From contig JADKFR010000001.1 in NCBI GenBank assembly GCA_016717345.1, positions 124,001-188,000 of the forward strand: 64,000 bases of DNA, written 5' to 3'. A program made the position numbers and the translations under genes. The DNA is from Propionibacteriaceae bacterium (GTDB lineage: Bacteria; Actinomycetota; Actinomycetes; Propionibacteriales; Propionibacteriaceae). This document shows, piece by piece, positions 26,847-36,582 of this stretch; position 1 is the first letter of the stretch; each line of letters begins with the position of its first letter. The notes beneath the pieces were generated by a model that was not told the DNA's origin, ran no database searches, and saw nothing but the letters and a program-made list of their open reading frames with translations.

Positions 26847-27476
26847 TCACTTGTTCGGGGAGACGGACTTGATCTGCGCCGCCCGCTCGTAGACATGGTC
26901 GATGAAGCCGTACGCCTGGGCCTGTTCCGCGGTGAACCACCGGTCCCGATCGGAGTCGGCCTCGATCTGGTCGACGGTCTGGCCGGTGTGCTCGGCGATC
27001 AGCCCGGACATCGTGCGCTTGATGTGCAGCGACTGCTCGGCCTGGATCCGGATGTCGGAGGCCGTGCCACCCAGGCCCCCAGAGGGCTGGTGCATCATGA
27101 TGCGGCTGTGGGGCAGGGCGAATCGCTTCCCCTTCGTGCCGGCGCTGAGCAGGAACTGGCCCATGGACGCCGCCAGCCCCATCGCCACGGTGGCGACGTC
27201 GTTGGAGATCCACTGCATGGTGTCGAAGATGGCCATCCCCGAGTCGACCGAGCCGCCGGGTGAGTTGATGTAGAGGTAGATGTCCTTGTTCGCGTCCTCG
27301 GCGTTCAGCAGCAGCATCTGCGCGCAGATGGCGTTGGCGTTCTCGTCGCGGACCTCGGAACCGAGGAAGATGATCCGGTTGGCCAGCAGCGACTGGTAGA
27401 CCGAATCGGTCATGCCGGCGGCGCTCATGCCTCCGGCCATCGATGGCACATGGGTGAGGGGTCGAAAATCGTTCAC
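26847..27476 (-). CDS. clpP1: ATP-dependent Clp protease proteolytic subunit 1
   Basis: About 209 residues from a GTG at 27476 preceded by AGGTAGG. Serine in GLAASMGQFLLSAGTKGKR, histidine in IMMHQPSGGLGG, aspartate in DSDRDRWFTAEQA; YLYINSPGGSVDSG present. An ATG at 27524 would add 16 residues but has no binding site. First gene of clpP1-clpP2, downstream of tig. Confidence 0.95.
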   Translation of the reverse strand: MNDFRPLTHVPSMAGGMSAAGMTDSVYQSLLANRIIFLGSEVRDENANAICAQMLLLNAEDANKDIYLYINSPGGSVDSGMAIFDTMQWISNDVATVAMGLAASMGQFLLSAGTKGKRFALPHSRIMMHQPSGGLGGTASDIRIQAEQSLHIKRTMSGLIAEHTGQTVDQIEADSDRDRWFTAEQAQAYGFIDHVYERAAQIKSVSPNK

Positions 27477-27615
27477 GGGAGCGAACCTACCTGCTGGCAC
27501 CACCATTTCTGTGAGGTTCGCCATGCTGTTCGCTGACGGCGCAGCCCGGCGGACGAACGGGGTCCGGGGCGCGGGACGGCAACAGGGCCGCCCCGGGCGG
27601 CGCTGCTCTCGTCGG

Positions 27616-29006
27616 TCAGGCCTGCGTGTCGGCCGGCGACCTGGACCTCGGTGACGGCCTCGGCGGCCTCGGCCTGCCGGAGGCGGCCGCGCGTCCCACG
27701 ACGTCGACCGGGTTGCCGGCGGTGTCGGTGACCGTGGCATCGGCCACGATCACGCCGAGCGCCTTGTTGCGACGGATCTCCTGCATCCAGGAGGCGACGT
27801 GGTTGTGCTCCATCATGTGCTGCGCCTCTTGCTCGGGCGTCGAGTTGTTCTGGGCAGCCTTGCGCATCAACAGCTCACTGAGGTCGGCCTGGTCGACGCC
27901 CACCTCAGCGTCATCGGCGACCTTGTCGAGGATCAGTTGCGCCTTGAGCCCGCGCCTGGTCGACGTCTCGATCTCGGCCCAGAACTCCTCGGGGGTGTCG
28001 GCCTCGTCGCCGGCCTGCTCGAGGTAGTCGGCGAGGGTGTAGCCCATCCGCTTCAACTGCTCGTTGATCTCGTCCGTGCGGGACTGGATCTCGGCGGCCA
28101 GGACCCCTCGGGCACCTCGAACTCGGTCTGCTCGACAAGCGCCTCCAGGACCTTGTCGCGACCCTTGGCCGCCTGCTCGGCCGCGGCGTAGCTCGCCACG
28201 GACTGGGACAGGTCGGCCTTCATCTCAGCCAGCGTGTCGAACTCGGAGACCAGAGCGGCGAACTCGTCGTCGACGACCGGCAATTCCTGCGTGGACACCT
28301 TGGTGACCGTGACGGTGATGTCGGCCGTCTCGCCCTGCAGCGGGCCCCCGACGAGGGTGGAGCTGAACTCCGCGGACTCCCCGGCGGCAAGGCCGGTGAC
28401 GGCCTCGTCCAGCCCGTCGAGCATGCCGCCCGAACCGATCTGGTAGGAGATGCCCTCGGCGGTGGCGTCCGGCAACGGCTCCCCGTCGCGGGTTCCGGCC
28501 AGATCGATGACCACCACGTCGCCATCAGCGGCAGCTCGGTCGACCTCGCTGGTGGTGGCGAAACGCTTGCGCAGCACCTCGATGCGCTCCTCCACCTCGG
28601 CGTCGGTGTCGGGCAGCGGGTCGACGGTGGCGCTCAGGCCCGCGAACTCCGGAAGCGTGAACTCGGGACGGATGTCCACCTCGGCGGTGAACTCGACAAC
28701 CTCGCCGTCCTCCAGCTTGGTGACCTCGACGTCAGGCTCGCCCAGGGGAATCACCCTCGACTCGACGACGGCGGCCTCGTAGGCAGAGGGCAGGGCGGCG
28801 TTGATCGCATCCTGGAGCACCACGCCCCGTCCGAAGCGCTGGTCGATCACCATCGTGGGGACCTTGCCCTTGCGGAAACCCGGGATGGTGACCTGCTGGG
28901 CGATTTCGCGATAGGCCTTGTCCAGATGCGGCTTGAGGTCTGCGAAGGGGATCTCGACGGTGAGCTTCACCCGCGTGGGGCTGAGCTGCTCGACTGTGCT
29001 GGGCAA
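27616..29006 (-). CDS. tig: Trigger factor, interrupted by a one-base frameshift
   Basis: Ribosome-bound chaperone and peptidyl-prolyl isomerase. The 5' part reads from a TTG at 29006 (CAGGAG site, seven-base spacer) and shows the ribosome-binding signature GFRKGKVP and the FKBP-type domain (DVVVIDLAGTRDG). After EFEVPEG the frame is lost at the G-run 28104-28107; adding one G restores VLAAEIQSRTDEINEQLKRM and continues in the separate frame to the stop at 27616. The repaired gene would be 463 codons, the usual length. The last 20 residues are unusually basic, not acidic as in relatives, so a second indel near 27670 is possible. Either a sequencing error in a homopolymer or a real lesion. Confidence 0.9.
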
Positions 29007-29102
29007 GGCTGGACTCCTGATGTGGGACGTAGAAGGCAACTTGCTCATCCTAGCGAGGTCGCCACGACAGGTCACACCGGCCGGACGCGCCGTCCGCCAC
29101 GG

Positions 29103-29173
29103 AGCGGATGACGGGAATCGAACCCGCATGGCCAGCTTGGAAGGCTGGGGCTCTGCCATTGAGCTACATCCGC
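29103..29173 (-). tRNA. tRNA-Gly (anticodon TCC)
   Basis: The reverse strand folds as a complete cloverleaf: 7-bp acceptor stem (GCGGATG/CATCCGC), D arm with AGCTCAATGGCAGAGC, anticodon stem CCAGC/GCTGG around CTTCCAA giving TCC, and the T-arm GGGTTCGATTCCC. Discriminator base U. The terminal CCA is not fully encoded (TCCG follows). It lies just upstream of tig. Confidence 0.98.
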
Positions 29174-29693
29174 GCGACGCGCAGGCGCCGGGCACAACCT
29201 TAGCGGAGCAGTCCGGGCGACTTCATCTTCGCCGCGAGCAGCGCCTGGGACGCGCTGCTGCCGATCCCCAGGAACCGCCCACGTCAAACCCTATTCAGGG
29301 GCGTTCCAGCTTTGTGCGCGGACCACCATTCCGCGCCCACTGAATTGTCAATGCGCCCCGCACCTCCCCCCCCATTTCGGGCATTTTCAATAGCCATCCC
29401 AACCCCATCCGGTCGCGAGGCGCCGCCACCATACCCCCGCCCCCGAATTCATCGGTGCCGGAATGAGCGCACGACCGCGTCAGCGGACGCGCATCCACGT
29501 CGACCTCCCGCAATTCAGCATCCTCGGCGGCCGAGCCGACCCTGATTCACTCGACAAATCGCGACCCGGCGCAATGTCTGCGCAATTCTGCCCACCCCCG
29601 GAATCCCGCGCGGCATTGCGTTTCATTGCGCTCGGCGCGCGGTGTGCGCGACGATCAAGACACCCCATTCGCCACCACGGACGGTGAGCCCCG
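29174..29693. other. Non-coding spacer upstream of the caspase operon
   Basis: 520 bp with no supported gene. Part of it (about 29290-29680) is visibly richer in A/T than its surroundings, with scattered AATT and CATTG words and a run of eight C at about 29368. It should hold the tRNA promoter (left) and the promoter of the seven-gene operon (right). I cannot pick out a confident -35/-10 pair, inverted repeat or integrase site. Confidence 0.5.
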
Positions 29694-32009
29694 ATGCCCG
29701 ACCCCACCACCATCAGCACCCACCTCCAGGCCCGCCGCGCCGGTACTCTCCTGGCCGCCGACATCGCGACCGCGAAGGTGTTCTCCCCCCAACTCGGGGC
29801 GCTGATCGCCGGGATCAAGCCGCACGCCGGCTCGTCGCGTTCGAGCATGACGGTGCCCATCGCCCCCGAACCCGAGCCTCGCGACACGATGGTGTTCGAG
29901 TCACCCGGCAACCCGTCCGAGACGTTCTACCTGCCCCGCTACCGACTCGCCACCGTGACCACCGATCGCGGTGAGCAGTTCCGCGTCCTGATGCAGAAGC
30001 AGGATCCCGGCACGAAGCTCACCGTGGTGCTGGAACCGTTCGTCCCTCCCGAGGTCCAGGCGGCCGCTCCGCAGGCCACCCCGATCGCCCACGAGGTGGA
30101 GGCCCTGCTGAGCTTCGACATCCCCGGCGGGGCGGGGATGAAGAGGGAGTGGCCGTTCACCGACCGTCGAGCCGTCGACGACGGCCTGGAACTCTCCCTC
30201 GTCCGCAACGACCTGGCCGACCGTGGGGAGATGTTCGCCGCCCTGACCAGTCCCGAGGCGCACGCCACCCTCGTGGTGCGCCGGACGCTGAGCGTCGCGG
30301 TTCCCACCGCGGCCGACGCCCCCGACCTGCTGACCCAGATCCTGGTCCCGTGGGCTCGCGAACCGCGGCTCCACGTCACCCGTGAGGCGGTGGAGCCCGA
30401 ACTCGTCGTGCCGGTGCCGGCGGTCGTGCTGGACCCGCCGCCCCGCTTCGTCGTGCCCGATCCCGGGCCGGACCTGGCGATCCGCAACCTGGCGACGTTC
30501 CGCGGTCGTTCACTGCGGCGTCAGGTGGCGGGCCTGCGCGCCGAGCGGGCCCTCCTCGACCGGGTGGGCGAGCTGGAGGGAAGATTCGACCCCGCGATCC
30601 TCGTGGCCCTGCCGGTCGACCCCATCCGGGTCGTGCCGGAACCGCCCCAGCCGGCACCTGTCGAGCAGCTCTACCGCGCGACCACCCGCAGCCTGGATCA
30701 GACCGTCACGCCGTCCCCCTTCGTGTTTTCCCCGCAGCTGCACGGTTACCTGTTCGGCGACGTCACCGGGACGGCCGAACAGGGCGGGATGGCACTGCAC
30801 CAGCTCGCCTTCGAGGGCCGGCACCACTCCTACTACGTGCAGCCCCAGCGTCCCGAGGTGGTCTACTACCTGCCAGACAGCTTCAAGCTGGCCCGGATCC
30901 CCCAGCGGCCGCGGGCCCCGTTGATGTCGGTGGTGTTCGCCTCCGAGGACGGGGTGGCCGAAAACTCCACGGCGATCGTGGTCTTCGCCGCCTCCCCCAC
31001 CGTCTCCGACCGTCGCCTTGAGGCCGCCTCCGCCCAGCTGGCGACCCGGATCAGCGGGGTGGGCGGCACCCCGCTGGGCGTGCTCGACCTGCAACCGCTC
31101 CTGGCCGATTCGAGCCGACTGACGCTGCGGGTCTCGCTGCCCGGTTCCGCCGGCAGCACCACGACTCTGCCTGACGCCCTGATCGACCTGCGGGCCGGGT
31201 TGCAGGCCGGCTTCGAGGTGCCGCTCACGCAGTTCCAGTCCATGTTCGACGCCCTCCACAGCGCCAACCCCCACCTGCTGATCGGCGAGGTCGAGGTCCG
31301 GCTCGACCGTCCCGACCGTCCCGCCGAACAGATCCCGCTGTCGGTGCGGATGGACGATCTGGCCGGGCCCGTCCTCGACATCTCGCTGGCTGCCGGCGCC
31401 ACGCCGGGTCGCCATCACGCGACGATCCTCAACGCCATCGAATCGCCGGTCCGGATGGCGGGGGTGGAAGCCTTCCTGCCCCAGCCGGACGGACCGCTGG
31501 CCTGCCTCCTGGAAGGCCTCCCCGACCCCTTGCCCGACCTGGCGGCCGGCGCCTCCCTGATGGCCGACGTCGTGCCAGGTGCACCCCCGCAGGCGCCGGA
31601 CACCGAGCCGGTGGTGACGGTCACCGGCGTGAGTGTGCTGCCCGACGCCCCGGCGATCTGGGAGTCGATCTGCGAGGACACCACCTCCCACATCTCGCGG
31701 GAGGTGACCGTGAAGGCACCACCGCAGCTCTTCGCCGCGCCCGTCGACGGTTCCTCCGCGATCATCGAGCTGGTGGTCGAACTCGGGGGAATCACGGGCG
31801 GCCTGACCCAGACGATCTCGCTCAACGAAGCCGCCACCCAGCAGGTCACCTCGATCGCGGTGCCGATCGCCGACCTCGTCCTGCGCCGCGAGGACACCGG
31901 CAGTTACCGGTACCGGGTCACCACCGTCCGTCCCGACCGGGTGGTGGATGGGGACTGGAAGACCCGCTCCAGCGCGATCCTGTGGATCGTCAGCCAGGAC
32001 GTCGGATGA
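29694..32009 (+). CDS. Unknown large beta-rich protein, operon gene 1 (771 aa)
   Basis: I do not recognise the family. No signal peptide or membrane helix; beta-strand-like alternation throughout, Pro-rich hinge around residues 235-255. There is an internal duplication: FSPQL at residues 30-34 followed by FYLP at 78-81, and FSPQL again at 345-349 followed by YYLP at 391-394. The YLP-(x)n-LA pattern resembles the N-terminal signature of operon genes 5 and 6. The C-terminal third (ISREVTVKAPPQLFAAP, YRYRVTTVRPD) looks like an Ig-like module, similar to modules in the paralogues. Likely cytoplasmic. It starts the operon; the next ATG overlaps its stop (ATGA). Structural, scaffold or binding role is only a guess. 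Confidence 0.85.
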   Translation: MPDPTTISTHLQARRAGTLLAADIATAKVFSPQLGALIAGIKPHAGSSRSSMTVPIAPEPEPRDTMVFESPGNPSETFYLPRYRLATVTTDRGEQFRVLMQKQDPGTKLTVVLEPFVPPEVQAAAPQATPIAHEVEALLSFDIPGGAGMKREWPFTDRRAVDDGLELSLVRNDLADRGEMFAALTSPEAHATLVVRRTLSVAVPTAADAPDLLTQILVPWAREPRLHVTREAVEPELVVPVPAVVLDPPPRFVVPDPGPDLAIRNLATFRGRSLRRQVAGLRAERALLDRVGELEGRFDPAILVALPVDPIRVVPEPPQPAPVEQLYRATTRSLDQTVTPSPFVFSPQLHGYLFGDVTGTAEQGGMALHQLAFEGRHHSYYVQPQRPEVVYYLPDSFKLARIPQRPRAPLMSVVFASEDGVAENSTAIVVFAASPTVSDRRLEAASAQLATRISGVGGTPLGVLDLQPLLADSSRLTLRVSLPGSAGSTTTLPDALIDLRAGLQAGFEVPLTQFQSMFDALHSANPHLLIGEVEVRLDRPDRPAEQIPLSVRMDDLAGPVLDISLAAGATPGRHHATILNAIESPVRMAGVEAFLPQPDGPLACLLEGLPDPLPDLAAGASLMADVVPGAPPQAPDTEPVVTVTGVSVLPDAPAIWESICEDTTSHISREVTVKAPPQLFAAPVDGSSAIIELVVELGGITGGLTQTISLNEAATQQVTSIAVPIADLVLRREDTGSYRYRVTTVRPDRVVDGDWKTRSSAILWIVSQDVG

Positions 32010-33757
32010 GCCTGCGGGGGATGCCGGACTTCGGCGTCCCGCTTCAGGCTGCTGAGTTCCCGGCGTTCGAGCTCCCCGGCGAGGTCGTCGGCGTGCCGAA
32101 CGGGATCTCGATCGCCCGCGACGCCGAGGGCTACCCGCGGCTCCGCCTGGAGCGCTTCCGGGGGGTCAGCCCCGACCGCCCGCCGGCCCCCTACGGGCTG
32201 CTCAGCGTGTGGCTGGTGGCCGAGGCGCCGACGCCGTCCCTGGCGACGCCCACCGCGCCGCGTGCCCGCCGGGCGGTCCCCGACCGGGGCGTGCTGCGCG
32301 TCCAGGTCGACCAGCTCGATGCCCCCGCGGGTTTGGAGATCCCACCCAGCCCGATGGCCTGGGACGGGTCGCTGACCGCACTGTGGGGAACCCGGCTGGG
32401 CACCCTGAGCACGACGCGGCTGCAGGAATGCCTCGCCGACCGTTTCCTGCCGCTGCACGCGAGCGCCGACTTCGAGGTGCGCGGGGTGGCGCCACGCCTG
32501 CCGGTCGAGGCGCGCGTGAACTGGCCGGAACTGGCCGCGGGGCTGGCCGGCGTCGCCACCGGCGCAGGCCTGGTGGGCCGGGCCACCCTGGTGTCCTGGC
32601 TCCGGACGGAGGTCCTGGCCGCGGCGGCCTCCCCGATTCAGCTCCTGTCCGGTGCAGCCCGCGAGGACGAACTGGCGGAGGTCCTCACCGACTGGCTCAG
32701 GGCCCGTTTCGGTTCACCGGCCGCGCAGCCCACCGACAACCCCGGCCCCGACGTGTTCGCGCTCAGCCTCGACCCGTCCCTGGCGGGATCCCTGCTGTGG
32801 GATCTGGCCACCCCCACCCTGACCTGGCGTCCCCTGTCGATCAGCCAGGACCTCCTCCCCCAGCTGCGCGACCTCGGTCCGGAGCTGTCGCGCTACGTCC
32901 CGGCCGGCGTCGACCTGCCCACGATCGACCTGGGATGGGCCCACCTGGACGTCCTGGCGAACCTTCCCGGCCAGCAGGTCGGGGTGCTGGCCAGCGGGGT
33001 GAACCTGCTCGCGCCGCCCCATCCGCCCCAGCGACCCCAGGCGGTCACCGCGACCTGCGAATTCACCCCGGACCAGCCCCGCGGCCAGGTCACCTTGCAC
33101 CTTTCCCCGGGCGAGCCGATCACCTACCGCAGCCAGGCCTGGCTGGTGATCGAGGACCCCAGCGGCATCCGCGAGGTCACCGGACCCGACCGGGAGCGGG
33201 ACGGTCAGCGGTTGGTGCTGACGCCGTCGGACTTCGGGGTCGGTTTCGTGCCGGTCTGTGTCGATGACGCGCTGCTGGAACTGGCCGACGTGGAGGTGAC
33301 CCTGCGGGTCGCCGACGCCCCGGTGGGTCGTGCGAGCCTCACCCGAGGCACCCGGGATGCCGTCTTCGTGACCCCGTCCGATCCCGGGGGCACCCTGGAG
33401 GTCCGGCTGCGCTCGACCCTGGACGGCGTCGAGCGAACCCTGGCACCGCTGCCGCTGGAGTCGTTGTGGCTCGGGCGCGCCTCGATTCCGGGGTGGGGGC
33501 CCCACACCGTCGAGATCGACGGCACCGCGTTGGACACGCCGTTGACAGCGCTGGAGATGCGCCCGGAACTGGCCGCCGACAGCGACGCAACGCCGGTGGC
33601 GCTCACCGCGGCCCAACCCAGGCGCAGCTGGCGCTACTTCACCGACGACCCCCTGCATCCGGGCTACTGGTACCGGCTGCGGCCGCTGGACGGCCCGGGC
33701 CCGTGGGTGGGACCGCTCTCCCCCGACCAGGCGCTGGTCTTGGCGGCGACACCATGA
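32006..33757 (+). CDS. Unknown protein, operon gene 2 (583 aa)
   Basis: No recognised domain, no signal peptide or membrane segment. The start at 32006 overlaps the previous stop by 4 nt and is preferred to the in-frame ATG at 31982. The N-terminus has FELPGEVVGVPNGISIARD then GYPRLRLERFRG, a faint echo of the LPG-(x)n-LAR-(x)n-FIKYK pattern in operon genes 5 and 6, so it may be a distant member. A helical middle (about 155-235, Ala/Leu-rich) separates it from a beta-rich C-terminal half ending in SWRYFTDDPLHPGYWYRLRP. Its own stop overlaps the next ATG. Confidence 0.82.
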   Translation: MSLRGMPDFGVPLQAAEFPAFELPGEVVGVPNGISIARDAEGYPRLRLERFRGVSPDRPPAPYGLLSVWLVAEAPTPSLATPTAPRARRAVPDRGVLRVQVDQLDAPAGLEIPPSPMAWDGSLTALWGTRLGTLSTTRLQECLADRFLPLHASADFEVRGVAPRLPVEARVNWPELAAGLAGVATGAGLVGRATLVSWLRTEVLAAAASPIQLLSGAAREDELAEVLTDWLRARFGSPAAQPTDNPGPDVFALSLDPSLAGSLLWDLATPTLTWRPLSISQDLLPQLRDLGPELSRYVPAGVDLPTIDLGWAHLDVLANLPGQQVGVLASGVNLLAPPHPPQRPQAVTATCEFTPDQPRGQVTLHLSPGEPITYRSQAWLVIEDPSGIREVTGPDRERDGQRLVLTPSDFGVGFVPVCVDDALLELADVEVTLRVADAPVGRASLTRGTRDAVFVTPSDPGGTLEVRLRSTLDGVERTLAPLPLESLWLGRASIPGWGPHTVEIDGTALDTPLTALEMRPELAADSDATPVALTAAQPRRSWRYFTDDPLHPGYWYRLRPLDGPGPWVGPLSPDQALVLAATP

Positions 33758-34404
33758 GGGCCGCAGCCCTGCCGGGAGGCGGTTACGCCGTCTGGCTTTC
33801 GGGTGACGTGATCGACGTGGTGCCGGGCGTCCCCGTCCCCGAGGGTGCCGGGAACGGACCGGAAGCCAGATTGTGGGAGTTCGGCGACCAGACCCGGCTC
33901 CAACTGGGAGCGCAGTGGCCGGTCGAGGAGAAGTGGCTGCGCAGCCACGCCCGGAACCTGTTCGCCGCCGGCCCGCTCACGGGATCGGCCACCCGCCTCC
34001 AGGTGGCCGTCACGGGCACCCCGACGCTCAGCCTGATCGCCGCCGGGCCAGCGGGCCGTGACCCGGTAACGGTCGGCGTCGTGGACACCTCGGGCTACCC
34101 GCCGTTCACGGCCGTGGTCAACCTGCTGCTGGACGCGGACGGCGCGGCGGCTGCCCGCGCGGCCGCCGACGGCGAGCGGGGGCGACTCCTGCTCACGATC
34201 ACGGGAACCCTGGCAGCCGACCTGCCGCTGGTCGCCGACGTCCTCGCACAGACCGCCCTGCACCTCCACCCACCGGCTCGGGGAACCCAGGTCAGCGCCA
34301 CCGCCGATCTGGCCGACTGGTTCCACCCGCCTGCGGGGGGCCCGACCGAGGCCCCTCCCCGCTCCGCCATCACCCCACCGCCCGAAAGGAACACACCATG
34401 CTGA
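33754..34404 (+). CDS. Unknown protein, operon gene 3 (216 aa)
   Basis: Smallest unknown in the operon. It begins MRAAALPGGGYAVWLSGDVI and is acidic to neutral with a mixed alpha/beta pattern, ending in a Pro-rich tail (HPPAGG...TPPPERNTPC). No known motif, no export signal. Start ATG overlaps the stop of gene 2 and its end overlaps gene 4 by 7 nt, which argues for tight stoichiometric coupling. Possibly an adaptor for the larger proteins; this is inference from position only. Confidence 0.8.
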   Translation: MRAAALPGGGYAVWLSGDVIDVVPGVPVPEGAGNGPEARLWEFGDQTRLQLGAQWPVEEKWLRSHARNLFAAGPLTGSATRLQVAVTGTPTLSLIAAGPAGRDPVTVGVVDTSGYPPFTAVVNLLLDADGAAAARAAADGERGRLLLTITGTLAADLPLVADVLAQTALHLHPPARGTQVSATADLADWFHPPAGGPTEAPPRSAITPPPERNTPC

Positions 34405-36575
34405 AGTGGGACAAGGTTGAAGTCATCAACGGACTCAGCGTCTACGGCGACGACGACGACTGGACGCTGTCGTACGCCCTGCCACAGAACCCGCGGTTCC
34501 GCATCGACAACGGCAAGCCGGTCTTCAAGTTCATGAAGTACAAGTTCCCGATCGAGCGCAGCGCCACCCGCAAGGGCGGCGGCTTCCTGGTGTGTGACGT
34601 CGAGTTCGGGGTCACCCCCGAGGAGGAACTCGCCCTGCGGGAGGTGCTGCAGGAACGGGTGGATGCCACCTGGCGCGGCATGGGCGGCGCCGGCCAGGCG
34701 CCCCCCGCCAAGATCGGACGCCTCAGCTTCACCAGGGGTTCCGCCTCGGTGACCGTCCTGGATTCGTCCGGAACCCTGGTCGAGAAGGTAACCAATCCGG
34801 CCTCGCCCTCGCTCTACGGCAAGATGGTGCTGCCGATCACCGTCGAACTCTCGCCCGAAGGCGCCACCCTGCTCGAGCAGGGGTTGCAGGGCGCCGGCGG
34901 GATCGTCCAGGTGGCCTACGACCTGTGGACGCCGGTGAAGCTGCCCCCGATGACGGCCCGGGTCTGGTTCTCCGCGTCCAAGACGATGGAGTTCCACCAG
35001 TCGATCGACGTCGAGGAACGGATCTGCGCCGAGGACGACTACACCGAGGCGATCAACGAGGTCATCCGGCAGAGCGACTCCGGCGGCGTCTTCATCGATC
35101 CCGGCACCGTCACCGACCAGAAGGTGATCCAGGCCGTGACGGACTGGGCGTGGCAGTCGCTGGCCGATGCCGCCACCCGCATGGTGATCGGCGAGGTGCC
35201 GCTGCAGAACCCCGAAGAACTGCGCAAGCTCTACACCGAGCAGGATCTGGAGAACATCTCCCGCGACGTCATGAGCCAGCGGTTGGTCTCCTTCGACCGC
35301 ACCTACACCCAGGACATGGTGATGGAGTGGAATCCGTCCCCGCGGGGCACCCTGCCCAACATCACCTCGATGACCGGGCCGGACGGCAACCCGTACAAGT
35401 GGGCCGACTACGCCTCCGTCGTCGACCTGAACGACCCGTTCTTCCGCACGATGACGGTCAGCATGCGGGTCAACGCCGACTTCCAGAAGCTCCCCCTGCA
35501 CAGCGTCGAACTGAAGGTGGAGTACGACCCGGCGGGCCAGAACATCGTCTCCGAACCCGTCTTCACCGGCCCGGACTCGCTGGCGAGCCTCGAGGCGTTC
35601 GTCGCCAACAACGACAAGCGGTACACCTACACCTACCAGGTCAACTACAAGGGCGAAGCCCGGTCGTTCGTCTCCGAGCCCAAGGTGTCCAACGATCCCT
35701 CGCTGGTGATCAACGTCGGGGACGTGGGCGTGCTCGACCTCGACATCGCCCCGGGCGACCTGAACTTCGCCCAGGTCGGATCCGCCCAGGTCTCCCTGTG
35801 GTACCAGGAGGGCGCCGACCCGCGCCTCGAGGCGTCCTTCACCTTGGACAAGGAGCACCCGAACCATTCCTGGACGAAGGTGATCTTCGCTCCCCGCCGG
35901 GCCCCCGTCCACTACCGCGTGAAGTACTTCATGGTGGACGGCCGCGAGTTCGAAGGGGCCGAGCTCACCACCGGGGCGTCGGAGTTGCGCATCAACGACC
36001 CGTTCAGCTCCACCCGGACGATCAACATCCGCGGCTTCGGGGACTTCCAGAACCGGATCGACACCATCTTCGTGGACCTCACGTACTCCGACCACGTCAA
36101 CGGCTACACCCAGACCCACTCGACCGCCCTCAACGCGGCCTCCACCTTCGACGACTGGTCCTTCCCGACGATCCTGCCCGAGGGCGGCGACCTGAACTAC
36201 ACCGCCAACATCCGGTTCAAGGACGGCACCGTGGAGCCGGTCCCCTCGACCCCGATCGAGGGAAACACCGTGATGCTGGGCGACGTCCAGCTCACCCAGC
36301 CGATCGTGGTGATGGCCGACCTGATCGACTTCACGACGACCAAGTTGGTGAAGGTGACCCTGCACTACGCCCACGGCGACATCGACGAGACCGGCGATCT
36401 GGTCTTCAAGACCTCCGTGCCGGGACCGCTGACGTGGTCGTTCCCCTACAGCGACAAGACCCAGAAGTCCTACTCCTGGAAGGCCACGTACTTCCTGGCC
36501 AACGGCACCAGCGCCACGATCACCACCGATGCCACCACCGAGGAGACGATCGTGCTCCCGGCGACGGCGGGGTGA
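34398..36575 (+). CDS. Unknown large beta-rich protein, operon gene 4, paralogue of genes 5 and 6 (725 aa)
   Basis: Starts MLKWDKVEVINGLSVYGDDD with a strong AAAGGAAC site. N-terminal module: WTLSYALPQNPRFRI then KPVFKFMKYKFP and GGGFLVCDVEFGV; a second conserved block LSPEGATLLEQGLQGAGG; then repeated beta-sandwich-like modules each introduced by a NDPFF/NDPFS-type loop (VVDLNDPFFRTMTV, RINDPFSSTRTINI) and LTYSD/LHYAH strands. No catalytic motif, signal peptide or membrane helix. It aligns along its length with the products of 36583 and 38908, showing tandem duplication. Function unknown; Ig-like repeats suggest binding or polymer-forming roles. Confidence 0.88.
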   Translation: MLKWDKVEVINGLSVYGDDDDWTLSYALPQNPRFRIDNGKPVFKFMKYKFPIERSATRKGGGFLVCDVEFGVTPEEELALREVLQERVDATWRGMGGAGQAPPAKIGRLSFTRGSASVTVLDSSGTLVEKVTNPASPSLYGKMVLPITVELSPEGATLLEQGLQGAGGIVQVAYDLWTPVKLPPMTARVWFSASKTMEFHQSIDVEERICAEDDYTEAINEVIRQSDSGGVFIDPGTVTDQKVIQAVTDWAWQSLADAATRMVIGEVPLQNPEELRKLYTEQDLENISRDVMSQRLVSFDRTYTQDMVMEWNPSPRGTLPNITSMTGPDGNPYKWADYASVVDLNDPFFRTMTVSMRVNADFQKLPLHSVELKVEYDPAGQNIVSEPVFTGPDSLASLEAFVANNDKRYTYTYQVNYKGEARSFVSEPKVSNDPSLVINVGDVGVLDLDIAPGDLNFAQVGSAQVSLWYQEGADPRLEASFTLDKEHPNHSWTKVIFAPRRAPVHYRVKYFMVDGREFEGAELTTGASELRINDPFSSTRTINIRGFGDFQNRIDTIFVDLTYSDHVNGYTQTHSTALNAASTFDDWSFPTILPEGGDLNYTANIRFKDGTVEPVPSTPIEGNTVMLGDVQLTQPIVVMADLIDFTTTKLVKVTLHYAHGDIDETGDLVFKTSVPGPLTWSFPYSDKTQKSYSWKATYFLANGTSATITTDATTEETIVLPATAG

Positions 36576-36582
36576 GCCGGCC

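Noticed and set aside
27616..28056. Separate 146-residue gene
   Set aside because: It is the C-terminal part of trigger factor; adding one base at 28104-28107 joins it to the upstream frame.
29103..29173. tRNA-Gly as the attachment site of the accessory region
   Set aside because: The tRNA 3' end faces tig, away from the caspase operon; no direct repeat of the 3' end and no integrase gene were seen downstream.
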